Shown here piece by piece: positions 1 through 8,280 of a DNA stretch of 64,000 nt (position 1 is the stretch's first letter; each line of letters begins with the position of its first letter). Source of the stretch: Paenibacillus mucilaginosus 3016 (GTDB taxonomy: Bacteria > Bacillota > Bacilli > Paenibacillales > NBRC-103111); the NCBI RefSeq assembly GCF_000250655.1, contig NC_016935.1, positions 2,064,001 through 2,128,000 on the forward strand. Reading direction: 5' to 3'. The notes beneath the pieces are model-generated. The model saw nothing but the letters and a program-made list of their open reading frames with translations, made no database searches and was not told where the DNA came from. The translations under genes and the position numbers were made by a program.

Positions 1-420
1 GAGCCGCAGGTTCAGCCCCCCCTGCTCGCGGCGCTGCATCCAGGAGGTGCAGAAGAGGGCGGCTGTGTAGAACAGGTAGATGGACCAGGCCGCCCGCAGC
101 GGAGTGCTCCAGCCTTCCGGTCCCGGCAGGTGGAGCTGCAGGTAATAGAGCAGGAAGAGCAGCCAGGTGCCGGCGAAGGCCGCAAGCCGCAGCTCCCGCC
201 AGCCATAACGAAGGCTGAGCAGGAGACAGACCAGATTCCATAGCAGGACGAGCCCGCCGGCCCCCGCTTCACCCAGCCGGGTATACAGGCTCTCCGAGCC
301 AGCCAGTCCGCGGGCCAGGAGCAGCCATCCGGCCAGCAGTCCCAGCGCCGCGGCTGCCCGCCCCCAGGCGGCAGGCAGAACGGCGGGACTGTGTCCCATC
401 CGGTACAGGGTTTCCTTCAT
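1..420 (-). CDS. Polytopic membrane protein, N-terminal part (runs off the window)
   Basis: An open minus-strand frame begins with ATG at 420 behind a GGGGGGAGAG ribosome-binding site and has no stop before the window edge, so 140 residues are visible. The product is strongly hydrophobic, with about four membrane segments (residues ~17-38, 52-70, 78-94, 108-125) separated by short Arg-rich loops such as RYGWRELRL. It resembles the large multi-spanning membrane proteins of Paenibacillus (DUF2339-like), but that family call is a guess because only the N-terminus is seen. It is divergent from the small ORF at 590. Confidence 0.6.
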   Translation of the reverse strand, partial: MKETLYRMGHSPAVLPAAWGRAAAALGLLAGWLLLARGLAGSESLYTRLGEAGAGGLVLLWNLVCLLLSLRYGWRELRLAAFAGTWLLFLLYYLQLHLPGPEGWSTPLRAAWSIYLFYTAALFCTSWMQRREQGGLNLRL

Positions 421-589
421 GCGTCTCTCCCCCCGATACTTGATCATATAAACGGATTGTAACGGGATCTTAAGCGGCTGCGTAAGTACTATTTTTTTCT
501 AGTACCGGTGGGAAGACCAGTGGAGTGTAAGAAACGGGAAGGAGGGCCATCCTAAAACCGATCCTGTGAATCCGAGGAGGGGAACTGCC

Positions 590-769
590 ATGGACAGCAT
601 TCAATTTCGCCGGTTCAGCGAGGGGCTGGGCCGCTCTCTGCCTCAGGGTGTGGCGGCCGAGAGATGGAACGAATACATGCAGTACCGGGACGAAGAGGAC
701 CAGGCTGAGGATGACACTACGGAGATGGAGCGGCAGGAGCCGCCGCGCATAAGGAGGATCAAGCCATGA
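590..769 (+). CDS. Small hypothetical protein, 59 aa
   Basis: The product is a charged 59-residue protein with no signal peptide or membrane segment; it begins MDSIQFRRFSEG and ends with a basic IRRIKP. The ATG at 590 is preferred to the in-frame ATG at 566 because GAGGAGGGG lies about 8 bases upstream of 590. Its TGA overlaps the ATG of the next gene (ATGA), so the two are probably translationally coupled. No family is recognised. Confidence 0.6.
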   Translation: MDSIQFRRFSEGLGRSLPQGVAAERWNEYMQYRDEEDQAEDDTTEMERQEPPRIRRIKP

Positions 770-993
770 GCCGTCTGAATGAAATCATGGAGAACCACGA
801 ACAGCTGGAGAAGCTCAACGCGCTGCTGAAGCACTACAGCGTCAATGCCGAGTTCGTCACGGCGTCGCTGATCGAGAAGCTGGACTGTCTCTCCTCCTCC
901 TCCGAGGAAGAGGAAGGCGAAGAAGGGGCAGCGGCCCAGGAGCCGAATGCCGAGCTGCTGGAAGACCTGAAGCGCTTCTCTTCGGGATTCTGA
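766..993 (+). CDS. Small acidic hypothetical protein, 75 aa
   Basis: This is a 75-residue soluble protein, helical at the N-terminus (NEIMENHEQLEKLNALLKHY) with a Ser run followed by a Glu run near residues 43-55. The start overlaps the stop of the previous ORF and AAGGAGG lies just upstream at 751-757. A strong terminator follows at once, so the 590-993 pair forms a complete two-gene unit. Function is unknown; the pattern suggests a small cytoplasmic adaptor, which is only a guess. Confidence 0.6.
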   Translation: MSRLNEIMENHEQLEKLNALLKHYSVNAEFVTASLIEKLDCLSSSSEEEEGEEGAAAQEPNAELLEDLKRFSSGF

Positions 994-1007
994 TCCATGC
1001 AGAACGT

Positions 1008-1041
1008 CAAAAAGAGCGGCACTGGGCCGCTCTTTGCTTTT
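1008..1041. terminator. Bidirectional rho-independent terminator
   Basis: AAAGAGCGGC at 1011-1020 pairs with GCCGCTCTTT at 1026-1035. T-rich flanks on both strands let it serve both the small ORFs upstream and the convergent deformylase gene. Confidence 0.85.
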
Positions 1042-1077
1042 ATCTGTAGGACTGTTATTCCGGTCGTCAGGCCCTTC

Positions 1078-1605
1078 TTAGAAAGCCGCCTGGCCGCTGC
1101 GGGACATCCGGACCGCTTCCCAGACGGATACCGCTTCGCCGGTATCTTCGTTGAAGAGCTCCCCGTCTTTCAGGTAATCGATATACAGGATGCCGTCGAG
1201 ATGGTCGATCTCGTGCTGCATGCAGACCGCCGTCCGGCCCTCCGCTTCGAGGAAGACCTCCTGTCCTTCCCGGTTCAGGGTCTTGACCCGCACCTTCTCC
1301 GCGCGCTTGACCTCTCCGTATAATTTGGGCAGAGACAGACATCCTTCGATGGAGGCGATTTCGCCGCTCTTCTCCACGATCTCCGGGTTGATCAGCTCGA
1401 TCAGACCCTCTCCCATATCCAGCACGGCCACCCGCTTGGCGATTCCAATCTGAGGTGCCGCCAGACCCGCCCGGCCGGAGTCGGCATATAACGTTTCCTT
1501 CAAATCGTTGAGCAGCTTGAGCACGGTCGGTGTCATTCCGGGAACGGGTCTGCACTTTTCCCTCAATACGGGGTCTCCAAGCTTGCGGATGATTTTTTCT
1601 GCCAT
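1078..1605 (-). CDS. def: Peptide deformylase
   Basis: This enzyme removes the N-formyl group from nascent proteins using a metal-bound water. All three family motifs are visible in the 175-residue product: GLAAPQIG near residue 46, EGCLS near 88 (the Cys is a metal ligand) and QHEIDHLDG near 130 (HExxH with both His ligands and the catalytic Glu). Length is normal for the short bacterial enzyme. The ATG at 1605 gives the typical MAEKIIRKLGDPVLR N-terminus. It is monocistronic and converges on the small ORFs at 590-993, with a shared terminator at 1008-1041. Confidence 0.95.
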   Translation of the reverse strand: MAEKIIRKLGDPVLREKCRPVPGMTPTVLKLLNDLKETLYADSGRAGLAAPQIGIAKRVAVLDMGEGLIELINPEIVEKSGEIASIEGCLSLPKLYGEVKRAEKVRVKTLNREGQEVFLEAEGRTAVCMQHEIDHLDGILYIDYLKDGELFNEDTGEAVSVWEAVRMSRSGQAAF

Positions 1606-1660
1606 TCCTTCCCACCTGACTTTCTGTTCATGTTTCTTCCAGTATACTGTGCCTCTATCC

Positions 1661-1695
1661 CAAAAAGAAAGACCGTCCCGCTCAGCGGAACGATC
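1661..1695 (-). terminator. Terminator of the LCP-family gene
   Basis: On the minus strand a GATCGTTCCGC / GCGGGACGGTC hairpin (allowing G-U pairs) overlaps the stop codon and is followed by TTTCTTTTT. Confidence 0.7.
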
Positions 1696-3322
1696 TTGTA
1701 GCTGCAGGCTCGGACGGCGCGTCGGCCTCCGCCTTGATTTCGGTTTGAACCTTCGTGGACCCGGCTGCCGGTACGGACGAAGGCTCGGTAGTCTGCGTCG
1801 GTGCCGATTGCGTGGGTTGTTCCACCGGCTCGGTGGTCTGCGTTGTTGTTGTCGTACCCGCGGCAGGGACCTTCGTTGACTCCGTACCCGTCGTATCGGT
1901 GGCGTCCGGAGCCTTCGTAGAATCGGTGGCCGGCGTCTTCGTCGAATTCGTAGTCTGCGTGGTGTTCGTCGCCGGAGCTTTCACCGAATCCGTCGCCGGC
2001 GTCTTGGTGGAATTCACTGTCTGAGTTTTGGTGGTCTCCGAGGTTGGGCTCTTGGCCGAATCCGTGGTCTGCGTCTTCGTCGAACCGGTCGTTTGTGTCT
2101 TCGTCGAAGTTGAACTTGAAGTCTGTGTCTTCGTCGAGTTCGTGGTCTGCGTCTTCGGCGTGGTGGTCGTCTGAGTCCTGGTTGAGTTCGCCGTCTGCGT
2201 CTTCGTCGAATTCAGACTCTGCGAATTCGCTGTCGATGCCGGTTCCTTCGATGCCACAGCCCGGTCGATCCCGAAGCGCTTGTAGAGCGAGCTGTATGTA
2301 GATCCGGATCCGCTCGCCGTCTGGGTATCGGCTGGAAGCTCCAGCTGCGCCCGGAGGGAAGCGATCGCCGCGGCCAGATCTTCCTCCTTCGGCACGATGT
2401 ACGGGCTCTCCCAGCGGCCGTTCAGGTGGATGAACTCGATGCTGTCGGGCTTCAGCTTCTGGAAGGAGAGAATGAACCGCCGCAGCTCGTCGGCCGGGAT
2501 ATCCGTCTTGACGCTCTTGCCGGCAATCTCCAGGATTCCGCCCCATCCGGCGATGCCGCTGAAGGAGGTCATTTTGTCCAGGAGCTCATCCAGCACCTTC
2601 TGCTGCCGTTCGTTGCGCGCCGTATCGGAGGATTCCTCCGTCCCGCGGTTGGACTTGCGGTAGCGCAGGAAGTCGAGCGTCTGCTTGCCGTTCAGCGTCT
2701 GCAGGCCCTGCTTCAGATTGATGTCGGTGCCGTCCCACGTGTCCACATAGCGCATATCCATGTCGACATAGGTTTCGATTCCCCCGAGCTCATCGACCAC
2801 ATCCCGGAAGCCGTCAAAATCGATGGCCGCCATATAATCGATCGGCAGTCCGAACATGTCGCTGAACAGTTCTTTGGTCTTCGGGATGGCGCTATTTTTG
2901 TCCTGATTATAGTAGTAGGCGTAATAATAATTGGCTTTGTGGGCCGAGAGCCCGAACTCCTTGGGCTTCATCTCGAGATCCCGGGGAATGGAGACGACCG
3001 TGGCCTTGCGCGACTCGGGGTTCAGCGTGACGAGCATCAGTACGTCGGTATTCATGCTGCCACCGCTGCCTCCGCGGCTGTCCACCCCGGTAAGCAGGAA
3101 GCTCATCGGTCTCCAGGTGGCCTCACTGGCTGAAGCTTCGCCGGACAGAAGTCCCGTCTTGATCGGCGAGGGAGTGGCTACGGACATATTCTGAAGGGCC
3201 TTGTCGGCTTGAAAAAAGAGATATCCGGCATACGCGGCGGCTCCCGCTCCCAGGACCGCAAGGCATACGACAGTACTACGGAGCGTGATACGTTTTTTGG
3301 ATTTGATACGCGATGGAAACAT
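1682..3322 (-). CDS. LytR-CpsA-Psr (LCP) family wall-polymer ligase with Thr-rich tail
   Basis: LCP proteins attach undecaprenyl-linked anionic glycopolymers such as teichoic acids to peptidoglycan on the outer face of the membrane. The 546-residue product has a basic N-terminus (RIKSKKRITLR), one signal-anchor segment (~residues 17-36) and an LCP domain at ~70-260 with LLTGVDSR, the Asp of NTDVLMLVTLNP, and IPRDLEM (the Arg that contacts the pyrophosphate). After ~residue 345 comes a 200-residue tail of STKTQTT-type repeats, probably disordered and wall-spanning. AGGAGGT lies 5 bases before the ATG. The gene is divergent from the lipoprotein/two-component operon. Confidence 0.9.
   Translation of the reverse strand: MFPSRIKSKKRITLRSTVVCLAVLGAGAAAYAGYLFFQADKALQNMSVATPSPIKTGLLSGEASASEATWRPMSFLLTGVDSRGGSGGSMNTDVLMLVTLNPESRKATVVSIPRDLEMKPKEFGLSAHKANYYYAYYYNQDKNSAIPKTKELFSDMFGLPIDYMAAIDFDGFRDVVDELGGIETYVDMDMRYVDTWDGTDINLKQGLQTLNGKQTLDFLRYRKSNRGTEESSDTARNERQQKVLDELLDKMTSFSGIAGWGGILEIAGKSVKTDIPADELRRFILSFQKLKPDSIEFIHLNGRWESPYIVPKEEDLAAAIASLRAQLELPADTQTASGSGSTYSSLYKRFGIDRAVASKEPASTANSQSLNSTKTQTANSTRTQTTTTPKTQTTNSTKTQTSSSTSTKTQTTGSTKTQTTDSAKSPTSETTKTQTVNSTKTPATDSVKAPATNTTQTTNSTKTPATDSTKAPDATDTTGTESTKVPAAGTTTTTQTTEPVEQPTQSAPTQTTEPSSVPAAGSTKVQTEIKAEADAPSEPAATRSFR
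1800..2230 (-). repeat. In-gene tandem repeats coding Thr/Ser/Lys-rich LCP tail
   Basis: Imperfect tandem copies of a roughly 21-27-base unit coding (N/D/G)STKTQTT run through the 3' third of the LCP gene. Such tracts expand and contract by recombination, so tail length may vary among strains. Confidence 0.75.
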
Positions 3323-3424
3323 CGTCTACCTCCTGCAGCGAATGTCGAACACTGCCTATCATCATAACGCATGTTATCGGCTAAAAGGTTACAAAACGAT
3401 TAAAATTATTCCGGTATTCGCCAA

Positions 3425-3470
3425 AATGTTACGGAAATGTTACCCGGGCGGCCCGAATTTCTTTTACAAT
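3425..3470 (+). promoter_or_regulatory. 11-bp direct repeat plus -10 box upstream of the lipoprotein/TCS operon
   Basis: AATGTTAC occurs at 3425-3432 and again at 3436-3443, exactly 11 bases apart, the spacing at which OmpR/PhoB-type regulators bind as tandem dimers. A TACAAT -10 box lies at 3465-3470, and the position 17 bases before it (3442-3447, ACCCGG) has no -35 match. A promoter with no -35 and tandem repeats at that position is typical of activator-dependent promoters. The regulator at 4849 is the obvious candidate; this is inference. Confidence 0.5.
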
Positions 3471-3574
3471 ATAGGACAGGCTGTTAGTGGCTATTACCCA
3501 TGTTGTATGCGAAATACGCATGGTGCAGCCGCGGGATGATCTGATTCTATGCGGAAGGAAGGGAAGCACCTGCC

Positions 3575-4864
3575 ATGGGCGACTACCTAACCAAAGGGCT
3601 GCTTCTGCTGGCTCTGCTCGGCTGTACAGGCTGCTCCCTCATCGGACAGCCCGGCGCCTACATGCGTCTGCCGAAGCTGCCGGCGGAGCAGGAGACGCTG
3701 AAGTCCGTAATCGAGGCGGCCCTGCCTCCGGGGGCGGCCCTGGTCCGTCCGAGCCATGCCGTACAGGCCGGCGCGATCTCCGTGGTCGATCTGGACGGAG
3801 ACGGGAGCGAGGAAGCGGTCTTTTATTATAAAATCAAAGAAAGCGAGCAGCTCCACGGCGAGATCTGGAGCCAGTCGGACGGGGCCTGGAAGCGCTCCGA
3901 TTCATTCGAGGGGGCGGGCTACGAGCTCGACGAGCTGCGCTTCGAACGGATTACGCTGGATGACACCGCCCGCGGGGTCAATGTGGTCGCCGCGTATGCG
4001 ACCTCGGAGGATGCCCCGAAGGGGCTCGCCGTATATGCGGTGGAGCACGGCCGGGCGGTGAAGAAGTTCGAGCTGCCGTACACGGATTACGTGATCGACG
4101 ATCTGAACGGCAACGACCGCCAGGATCTCACCGTCATCCTTCATGACAGGGAGAAGCGGACCTCCGCCGCTGCCCTTTATGAATATGAGAACGGACTGCG
4201 GAAAATAAGCACCCTTACCCTCGACGGCACGGTAGAAGGGTATTACAGCATGATCAGCGGCCGGGTGACGCCGGAGCTCCGGGGCGTCGTGCTGGACGCG
4301 GCCGTAGGCGCCCACTCCTCCTATACGGAGATGCTGATCTACAGGGACGGCCGGCTCCGGCGGGCCTTCGATCCGAAGCTGACCTCGAAGGCGTACACCG
4401 CCCAGAGCGAGGATGCGGACCGCGACGGCATCCTGGATGTCGTCGGCATGGAGGCGCCCCCCGGGTGGGAGAAGCAGCCGATCGCGCTGATCCCCTGGAT
4501 CTATACGTACAGCCGCTGGGACGGCAGCGGCGGCTTCCAGCGGGTGCTCCGGCGGTATTGGAGCGGGCAGGACGGATATTACTTCGATTTCCCGGCCGAG
4601 TGGCCGCCGGAGACCACGCTGGAGGTGGAGGAAGGAACCGCCGTCCGGTTCATTGCGGCTCCAGGCAGCACGGTAAGGCTGGCCGAGATCCGCATGTTTC
4701 CGATCGAGGCGTGGAATGAGGAGCAGACCGACTGGCTGCCGGTTCACCGGACGGCCGACAAGGTGCTGGCGATCAACCGGGAGGCGGAGGAGTACCGGAG
4801 CCTGCTGCACCTGCTGTCCGAGATGAAAAGCGAAGGGAGTGCGCCGGCATGGGCCGAATCTTGA
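3575..4864 (+). CDS. Exported lipoprotein with FG-GAP/VCBS-like repeats
   Basis: This 429-residue product has a lipoprotein signal peptide (hydrophobic LLLLALLGCTGC, lipid Cys near residue 17 or 20) and no other membrane segment. The mature part carries Asp-rich turns typical of FG-GAP/VCBS blades (VVDLDGDGSEEAVFYY, VIDDLNGNDRQDL, DADRDGILDVVG), pointing to an extracellular beta-propeller-like protein. It heads a three-gene operon and overlaps the response regulator by 16 bases. Such close coupling suggests it may be an accessory sensor or a product of the two-component system. The exact ligand cannot be told from sequence. Confidence 0.8.
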   Translation: MGDYLTKGLLLLALLGCTGCSLIGQPGAYMRLPKLPAEQETLKSVIEAALPPGAALVRPSHAVQAGAISVVDLDGDGSEEAVFYYKIKESEQLHGEIWSQSDGAWKRSDSFEGAGYELDELRFERITLDDTARGVNVVAAYATSEDAPKGLAVYAVEHGRAVKKFELPYTDYVIDDLNGNDRQDLTVILHDREKRTSAAALYEYENGLRKISTLTLDGTVEGYYSMISGRVTPELRGVVLDAAVGAHSSYTEMLIYRDGRLRRAFDPKLTSKAYTAQSEDADRDGILDVVGMEAPPGWEKQPIALIPWIYTYSRWDGSGGFQRVLRRYWSGQDGYYFDFPAEWPPETTLEVEEGTAVRFIAAPGSTVRLAEIRMFPIEAWNEEQTDWLPVHRTADKVLAINREAEEYRSLLHLLSEMKSEGSAPAWAES

Positions 4865-5565
4865 TACTGGAAGACGAAGATTCCATCCGCAGCTTCGTTG
4901 TCGTGAATCTGAAGCGTCAGGGGCATGAGGTGACCGAGGCGGTGAACGGCGATGAGGCCCTGGCTCATCTGCTGGGCGAGCCCGGCTTCGATATCGCGCT
5001 GCTGGATGTGATGGTGCCCGGCATCGACGGGTTCGAGGTATGCCGCCGCGTCCGGGAGGTCAATGAGCGGATCGGCATTATTTTTCTTACGGCGAAGGTG
5101 CAGGAGCAGGACAAAGTCATGGGGCTCTCCCTCGGGGCGGACGACCATGTCAGCAAGCCCTTCAGTCCGGGCGAGCTCATGGCGCGCATCCAGTCGCTGC
5201 TGCGCCGCATCAGCCGGACGGAGCAGCAGGAGGCCGAGGAGGAAGACGGTGAGAGTCCGGTCCAGAGCGGGCCGTTCGAGCTGCGGCGGGGGGCGATGGA
5301 GCTGCTGAAGCATGGGGAACGGATTGACCTTACACCGACGGAATTCTCGCTGGTGTCGCTGCTTCTCTCCCACGATGACCGGGTGTGGACCCGCGACGCC
5401 CTGCTCGATGCGGTCTGGGGCGCCGATTATGTCGGGGACCCGAAGATCGTCGACGTCAACATCCGCCGGCTGCGCCAGAAGATCGAGGACCAGCCGTCAA
5501 AGCCGGTCTTCATTGAGACGGTGTGGGGCAGCGGATACCGCTTCAACCGGGGGGAACGCCCATGA
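4849..5565 (+). CDS. OmpR/PhoB-family response regulator
   Basis: This is a DNA-binding two-component regulator of 238 residues. The receiver domain (~1-118) has the acidic pocket (E8 D9), the phosphoacceptor Asp53 in LLDVMVPGIDG and the conserved Lys in VSKPFSPGEL. An acidic linker (~125-140) leads to a winged-helix effector domain (~140-235) with LTPTEFSLVSLLL and VDVNIRRLRQKIE...GSGYRF. The gene overlaps the lipoprotein ORF by 16 bases and its TGA overlaps the kinase ATG (ATGA), so lipoprotein, regulator and kinase are coupled. Confidence 0.93.
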   Translation: MGRILILEDEDSIRSFVVVNLKRQGHEVTEAVNGDEALAHLLGEPGFDIALLDVMVPGIDGFEVCRRVREVNERIGIIFLTAKVQEQDKVMGLSLGADDHVSKPFSPGELMARIQSLLRRISRTEQQEAEEEDGESPVQSGPFELRRGAMELLKHGERIDLTPTEFSLVSLLLSHDDRVWTRDALLDAVWGADYVGDPKIVDVNIRRLRQKIEDQPSKPVFIETVWGSGYRFNRGERP

Positions 5566-7001
5566 TGCTCCGCCGCCGCTCTCTGCGGCTGCAGATGGTC
5601 TCCCGCTTCGTGATTGCCGTCCTGCTGGCCCTGGTGCTCGTAGAGGGCGTCTTTTTCATCGCGGTCCGGCAGTTCTATTACAGCGGCATCGTCGGGGTGC
5701 TCTCGAACCATGCCATGGTCTCGACGTCCTTCTACACCCGGTTCGCGGGCGACCTGCATTATACGAATCTCAACCAGCATCTGAGCCGGCTTGTGACGAG
5801 CTTTGCTTACGAGACGGCGGAGCTGGAGATTGTCGACCGGGACGGGAGCGTGCTCGCCGGGACGAGCGGGTTCGTGTCCTCCGGCCTGGTGCGCACGGCC
5901 GACGTCGCCGAAGCCTGGAAGGGAGGCACCGGGGTATGGAGCGGGACGAACCCGGCCACCGGAGAGCACATCATGGCCGTCTCGATGCCTCTCATCTTCG
6001 GTGGCCAGACCCTCGCAGTGGCCCGCTATGTTACCTCGCTCGAGGAGGTGGACCGGGTGCTCCGGGCCATCTATACGATCGCCGCGTGCGTCGGCCTGCT
6101 GGTGCTGGTGCTCGTGATCCTGTTCTCCCTCACGCTGGCGGACTCGATCGTGAGGCCGATTAAGGTGATGACGAGGGCGTCGGCCGAGATGGCCCGGGGG
6201 CGCTTCGATGTGCGTCTCGACGCCTCACACCCCAACGAGATCGGGGAGCTGGCCGGCACCCTCAATTACATGGCCAGCGAAATTGTACGCAGCGAGGCGC
6301 TCAAGAATGACTGGATCTCCTCGATCTCCCACGAGATCCGTACGCCTCTCAGCTCGATCAAGGGGTGGAGCGAGACGATGCTGACCGGCGATCTCGAGGA
6401 CCGGGAGGAGACACGGCTCGGCCTGTCGATCATCTCGAAGGAGACGGAGCGGCTCGTCGGCCTGGTGGAGGAGCTGCTGGATTTCTCGCGGCTCTACCAG
6501 AAGAACATCGAGCTGGACTTGTCGGCGGTTCCGCTGCAGGCTTTGGTGGAAGAGGCGGCGCTCCAGATGAAATCCAAAACGGCGGCCAAGCGCCAGGAGC
6601 TGCGTCTGCTGCTGCCGGAAGAGCGGCTCGTCGTGCGCGGCGATGCCAACCGGCTCAAGCAGGTGCTGCTCAATCTGCTCGACAATGCGATCAAGTTCAC
6701 GCCGGCCGAAGGGTGGGTGGAGCTGGAGGTCGCGCGTTTCGATGAGGCGACTGCCCGGGTTCAGGTGCGGGACAGCGGCATCGGCATCGCTCCGGAGCAT
6801 CTCGGCAAGGTGGAGCAGAAGTTCTACCAGGCCGATCCACAGAAGGAGGGCACCGGGCTCGGCCTTGCGATCTGCCAGGAAATCGTGGCGCTGCACGGCG
6901 GAACGATGCAGGTGGCCTCGGTCGAGGGGGAGGGCACGGAGGTACGGGTGCTGCTGCCGCTGGTGATGGAGCTGGGAGCGGAAGTGGCGCCGGGGGGATG
7001 A
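5562..7001 (+). CDS. Sensor histidine kinase (HAMP, HisKA, HATPase)
   Basis: This is the membrane partner of the preceding regulator, 479 residues from the ATG at 5562. That start is chosen because it overlaps the regulator stop and has GGGGGGAAC 5-8 bases upstream; an in-frame ATG at 5523 lies inside the regulator gene. Order of domains: TM1 (~14-36), an extracellular domain of ~130 residues, TM2 (~172-195), HAMP (~195-248), HisKA with SISHEIRTPL (phospho-His ~257), and HATPase with N box NLLDNAIKF, DSGIGIAPEHLG and GTGLGLAI. The extracellular domain is unassigned and might contact the lipoprotein encoded first in the operon. Confidence 0.93.
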   Translation: MMLRRRSLRLQMVSRFVIAVLLALVLVEGVFFIAVRQFYYSGIVGVLSNHAMVSTSFYTRFAGDLHYTNLNQHLSRLVTSFAYETAELEIVDRDGSVLAGTSGFVSSGLVRTADVAEAWKGGTGVWSGTNPATGEHIMAVSMPLIFGGQTLAVARYVTSLEEVDRVLRAIYTIAACVGLLVLVLVILFSLTLADSIVRPIKVMTRASAEMARGRFDVRLDASHPNEIGELAGTLNYMASEIVRSEALKNDWISSISHEIRTPLSSIKGWSETMLTGDLEDREETRLGLSIISKETERLVGLVEELLDFSRLYQKNIELDLSAVPLQALVEEAALQMKSKTAAKRQELRLLLPEERLVVRGDANRLKQVLLNLLDNAIKFTPAEGWVELEVARFDEATARVQVRDSGIGIAPEHLGKVEQKFYQADPQKEGTGLGLAICQEIVALHGGTMQVASVEGEGTEVRVLLPLVMELGAEVAPGG

Positions 7002-7495
7002 GGAGAGGGTAAGGCGGGTGCCGGTAATCGAGTACCGTCTTCCACAAGACCCTTTCTATCTACCTGATCGGGCCTGGGCCTATTCTATCTGCCTGCTTAC
7101 TAACTGCTGTTCGGCTGACCATCGAGGGGAGTTGGCGTTCGGATCAGCCGGGTTCGAGCTGCATGCAGGAGGATTCCCGGTTTGATGCCCCTTCGGTTCG
7201 AAAAAGTTATTTCAGGTTCGCGTAAATGCACCACTCGAGCGTCTCCCGTTATACCGATCACCTTTACATACTCACAGAGAACGGTTGATATCCGTGCTGC
7301 TCCTGTCCCTTTGGGGCAGTCCTGGCAGCGGCTGCTTTTCACATTAAGGGAGGCAGTCACAGGGCGTGGTGTCCGGACTTGAAAGTTCCGCGGTTAGACA
7401 TCGATAGTGAAGAAGGCTCGCTAGTGTGTCCGCTCTCCGTAGAGAGGGATTACTCTCCGATCTATAGACTGATAGACGGACTGATAGTGAAAATG

Positions 7496-7531
7496 CAAAA
7501 CAGGCGGCCCCCGCAGGATCGCCTGTTTTTG
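7496..7531. terminator. Hairpin with T-run in the intergenic interval
   Basis: AAAACAGGCG at 7497-7506 pairs with CGCCTGTTTT at 7520-7529 and is followed by T residues; the other strand also ends in TTTT. It lies about 500 bases after the kinase stop, so it may end a long 3' UTR or an unannotated RNA. Confidence 0.6.
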
Positions 7532-7619
7532 TGCTGCCGGACTACGCGGCAGGTAGAAGGGACAGGAGACGCCCTTTCTGCTGGGCGTGGTGGATGGATA
7601 CGGGGGGATCGTTTCACAA

Positions 7620-7820
7620 TTTTCAAAATAGCGGAACTGGAGTTCTCTATTTCGGTATTTGACGTGCTATTTCCGCCGATAACGGAACTCAGATGCCTTA
7701 TAGGCTCCGTTCCATGGAAAAAACAGCCTCTTGCGTCCAGATAGCGAACCTCAGTTCCGCTATTTGAGTCGCAGCCTTTGGGAAGAAGTGCATAGCGCAT
7801 CGGAGTTCCGCTATTTCTTA
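7620..7820. repeat. Degenerate AGTTCCGCTATTT-type intergenic repeat block
   Basis: A motif close to AATAGCGGAACT / AGTTCCGCTATTT occurs in both orientations at about 7624-7650 (as a near-palindrome), 7670-7692, 7741-7766 and 7800-7818. Spacer text between copies is unrelated. The block is non-coding and looks like a dispersed intergenic repeat family. Confidence 0.6.
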
Positions 7821-8156
7821 TTTTCCAAGCCGGTAGCTGATCTCGTGACCGATTTCTCTTCTCCTGATCCAGCAGCGGCTTGAAGCGACCAGTTGTAGCA
7901 GTGCCCTGCGGAACGAAAGTTCGCGGGTTTATGAATCGTCGGTTCACTAAGAATACAGTTATCAGTAACTCATGAATGGGGGCTCCATAATTTCCCTTTT
8001 CCCTTAAGGCAGCATGCTTCCCTAAGTTGCGTGCCTCTTCCGAGGAAGCTGGGAGCTGAGCTCCCATCACCCCCGTCTTCCGCATATTTCCACTTTGCTC
8101 TGTCACCGAACGCCTCATTCGCAGGCGCTGGGCAGATTGCCTCTTCTCCAACGCTC

Positions 8157-8201
8157 AACGGAAAACAGGGAGCAAAGGTCGCCATGACCTGCCCCCTGTT
8201 G
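8157..8201 (-). terminator. Terminator of the aldolase gene
   Basis: On the minus strand AACAGGGGGCAGGTC pairs with GACCTTTGCTCCCTGTT around an ATGGC loop, then TTTTCC. It lies about 80 bases past the stop at 8281. Confidence 0.65.
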
Positions 8202-8280
8202 TTCTACGATAGTCTCCGCCGATAGATCGGGCCAGACTTCAATCCGGCGGTGCAGCATACCTGCAGCGGCTCAAGCGCCA

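Larger units (their letters stand above)
7002..8156. other. Gene-free 1.2-kb interval
   Basis: No convincing gene lies between the kinase and the aldolase terminator. Open frames here (for example minus 7462-8151) have no ribosome-binding site, lack domain-like sequence and cross a repeat array. The interval holds a hairpin with a T-run at 7496-7531 and a degenerate repeat block at 7620-7820. A small RNA ending at 7531 is possible but no promoter for it was identified. Confidence 0.5.

Noticed and set aside
486-505. GTACTA-N8-TAGTAC palindrome upstream of the small ORF at 590
   Set aside because: Arms are short and AT-rich and the loop is a T-run; no promoter boxes could be placed around it with confidence.
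7462-8151. Long minus-strand open frame (229 codons) in the gene-free interval
   Set aside because: It crosses the degenerate repeat block, has no ribosome-binding site, and shows no domain-like or membrane-like pattern; similar text would arise from the repeat wherever it occurs.
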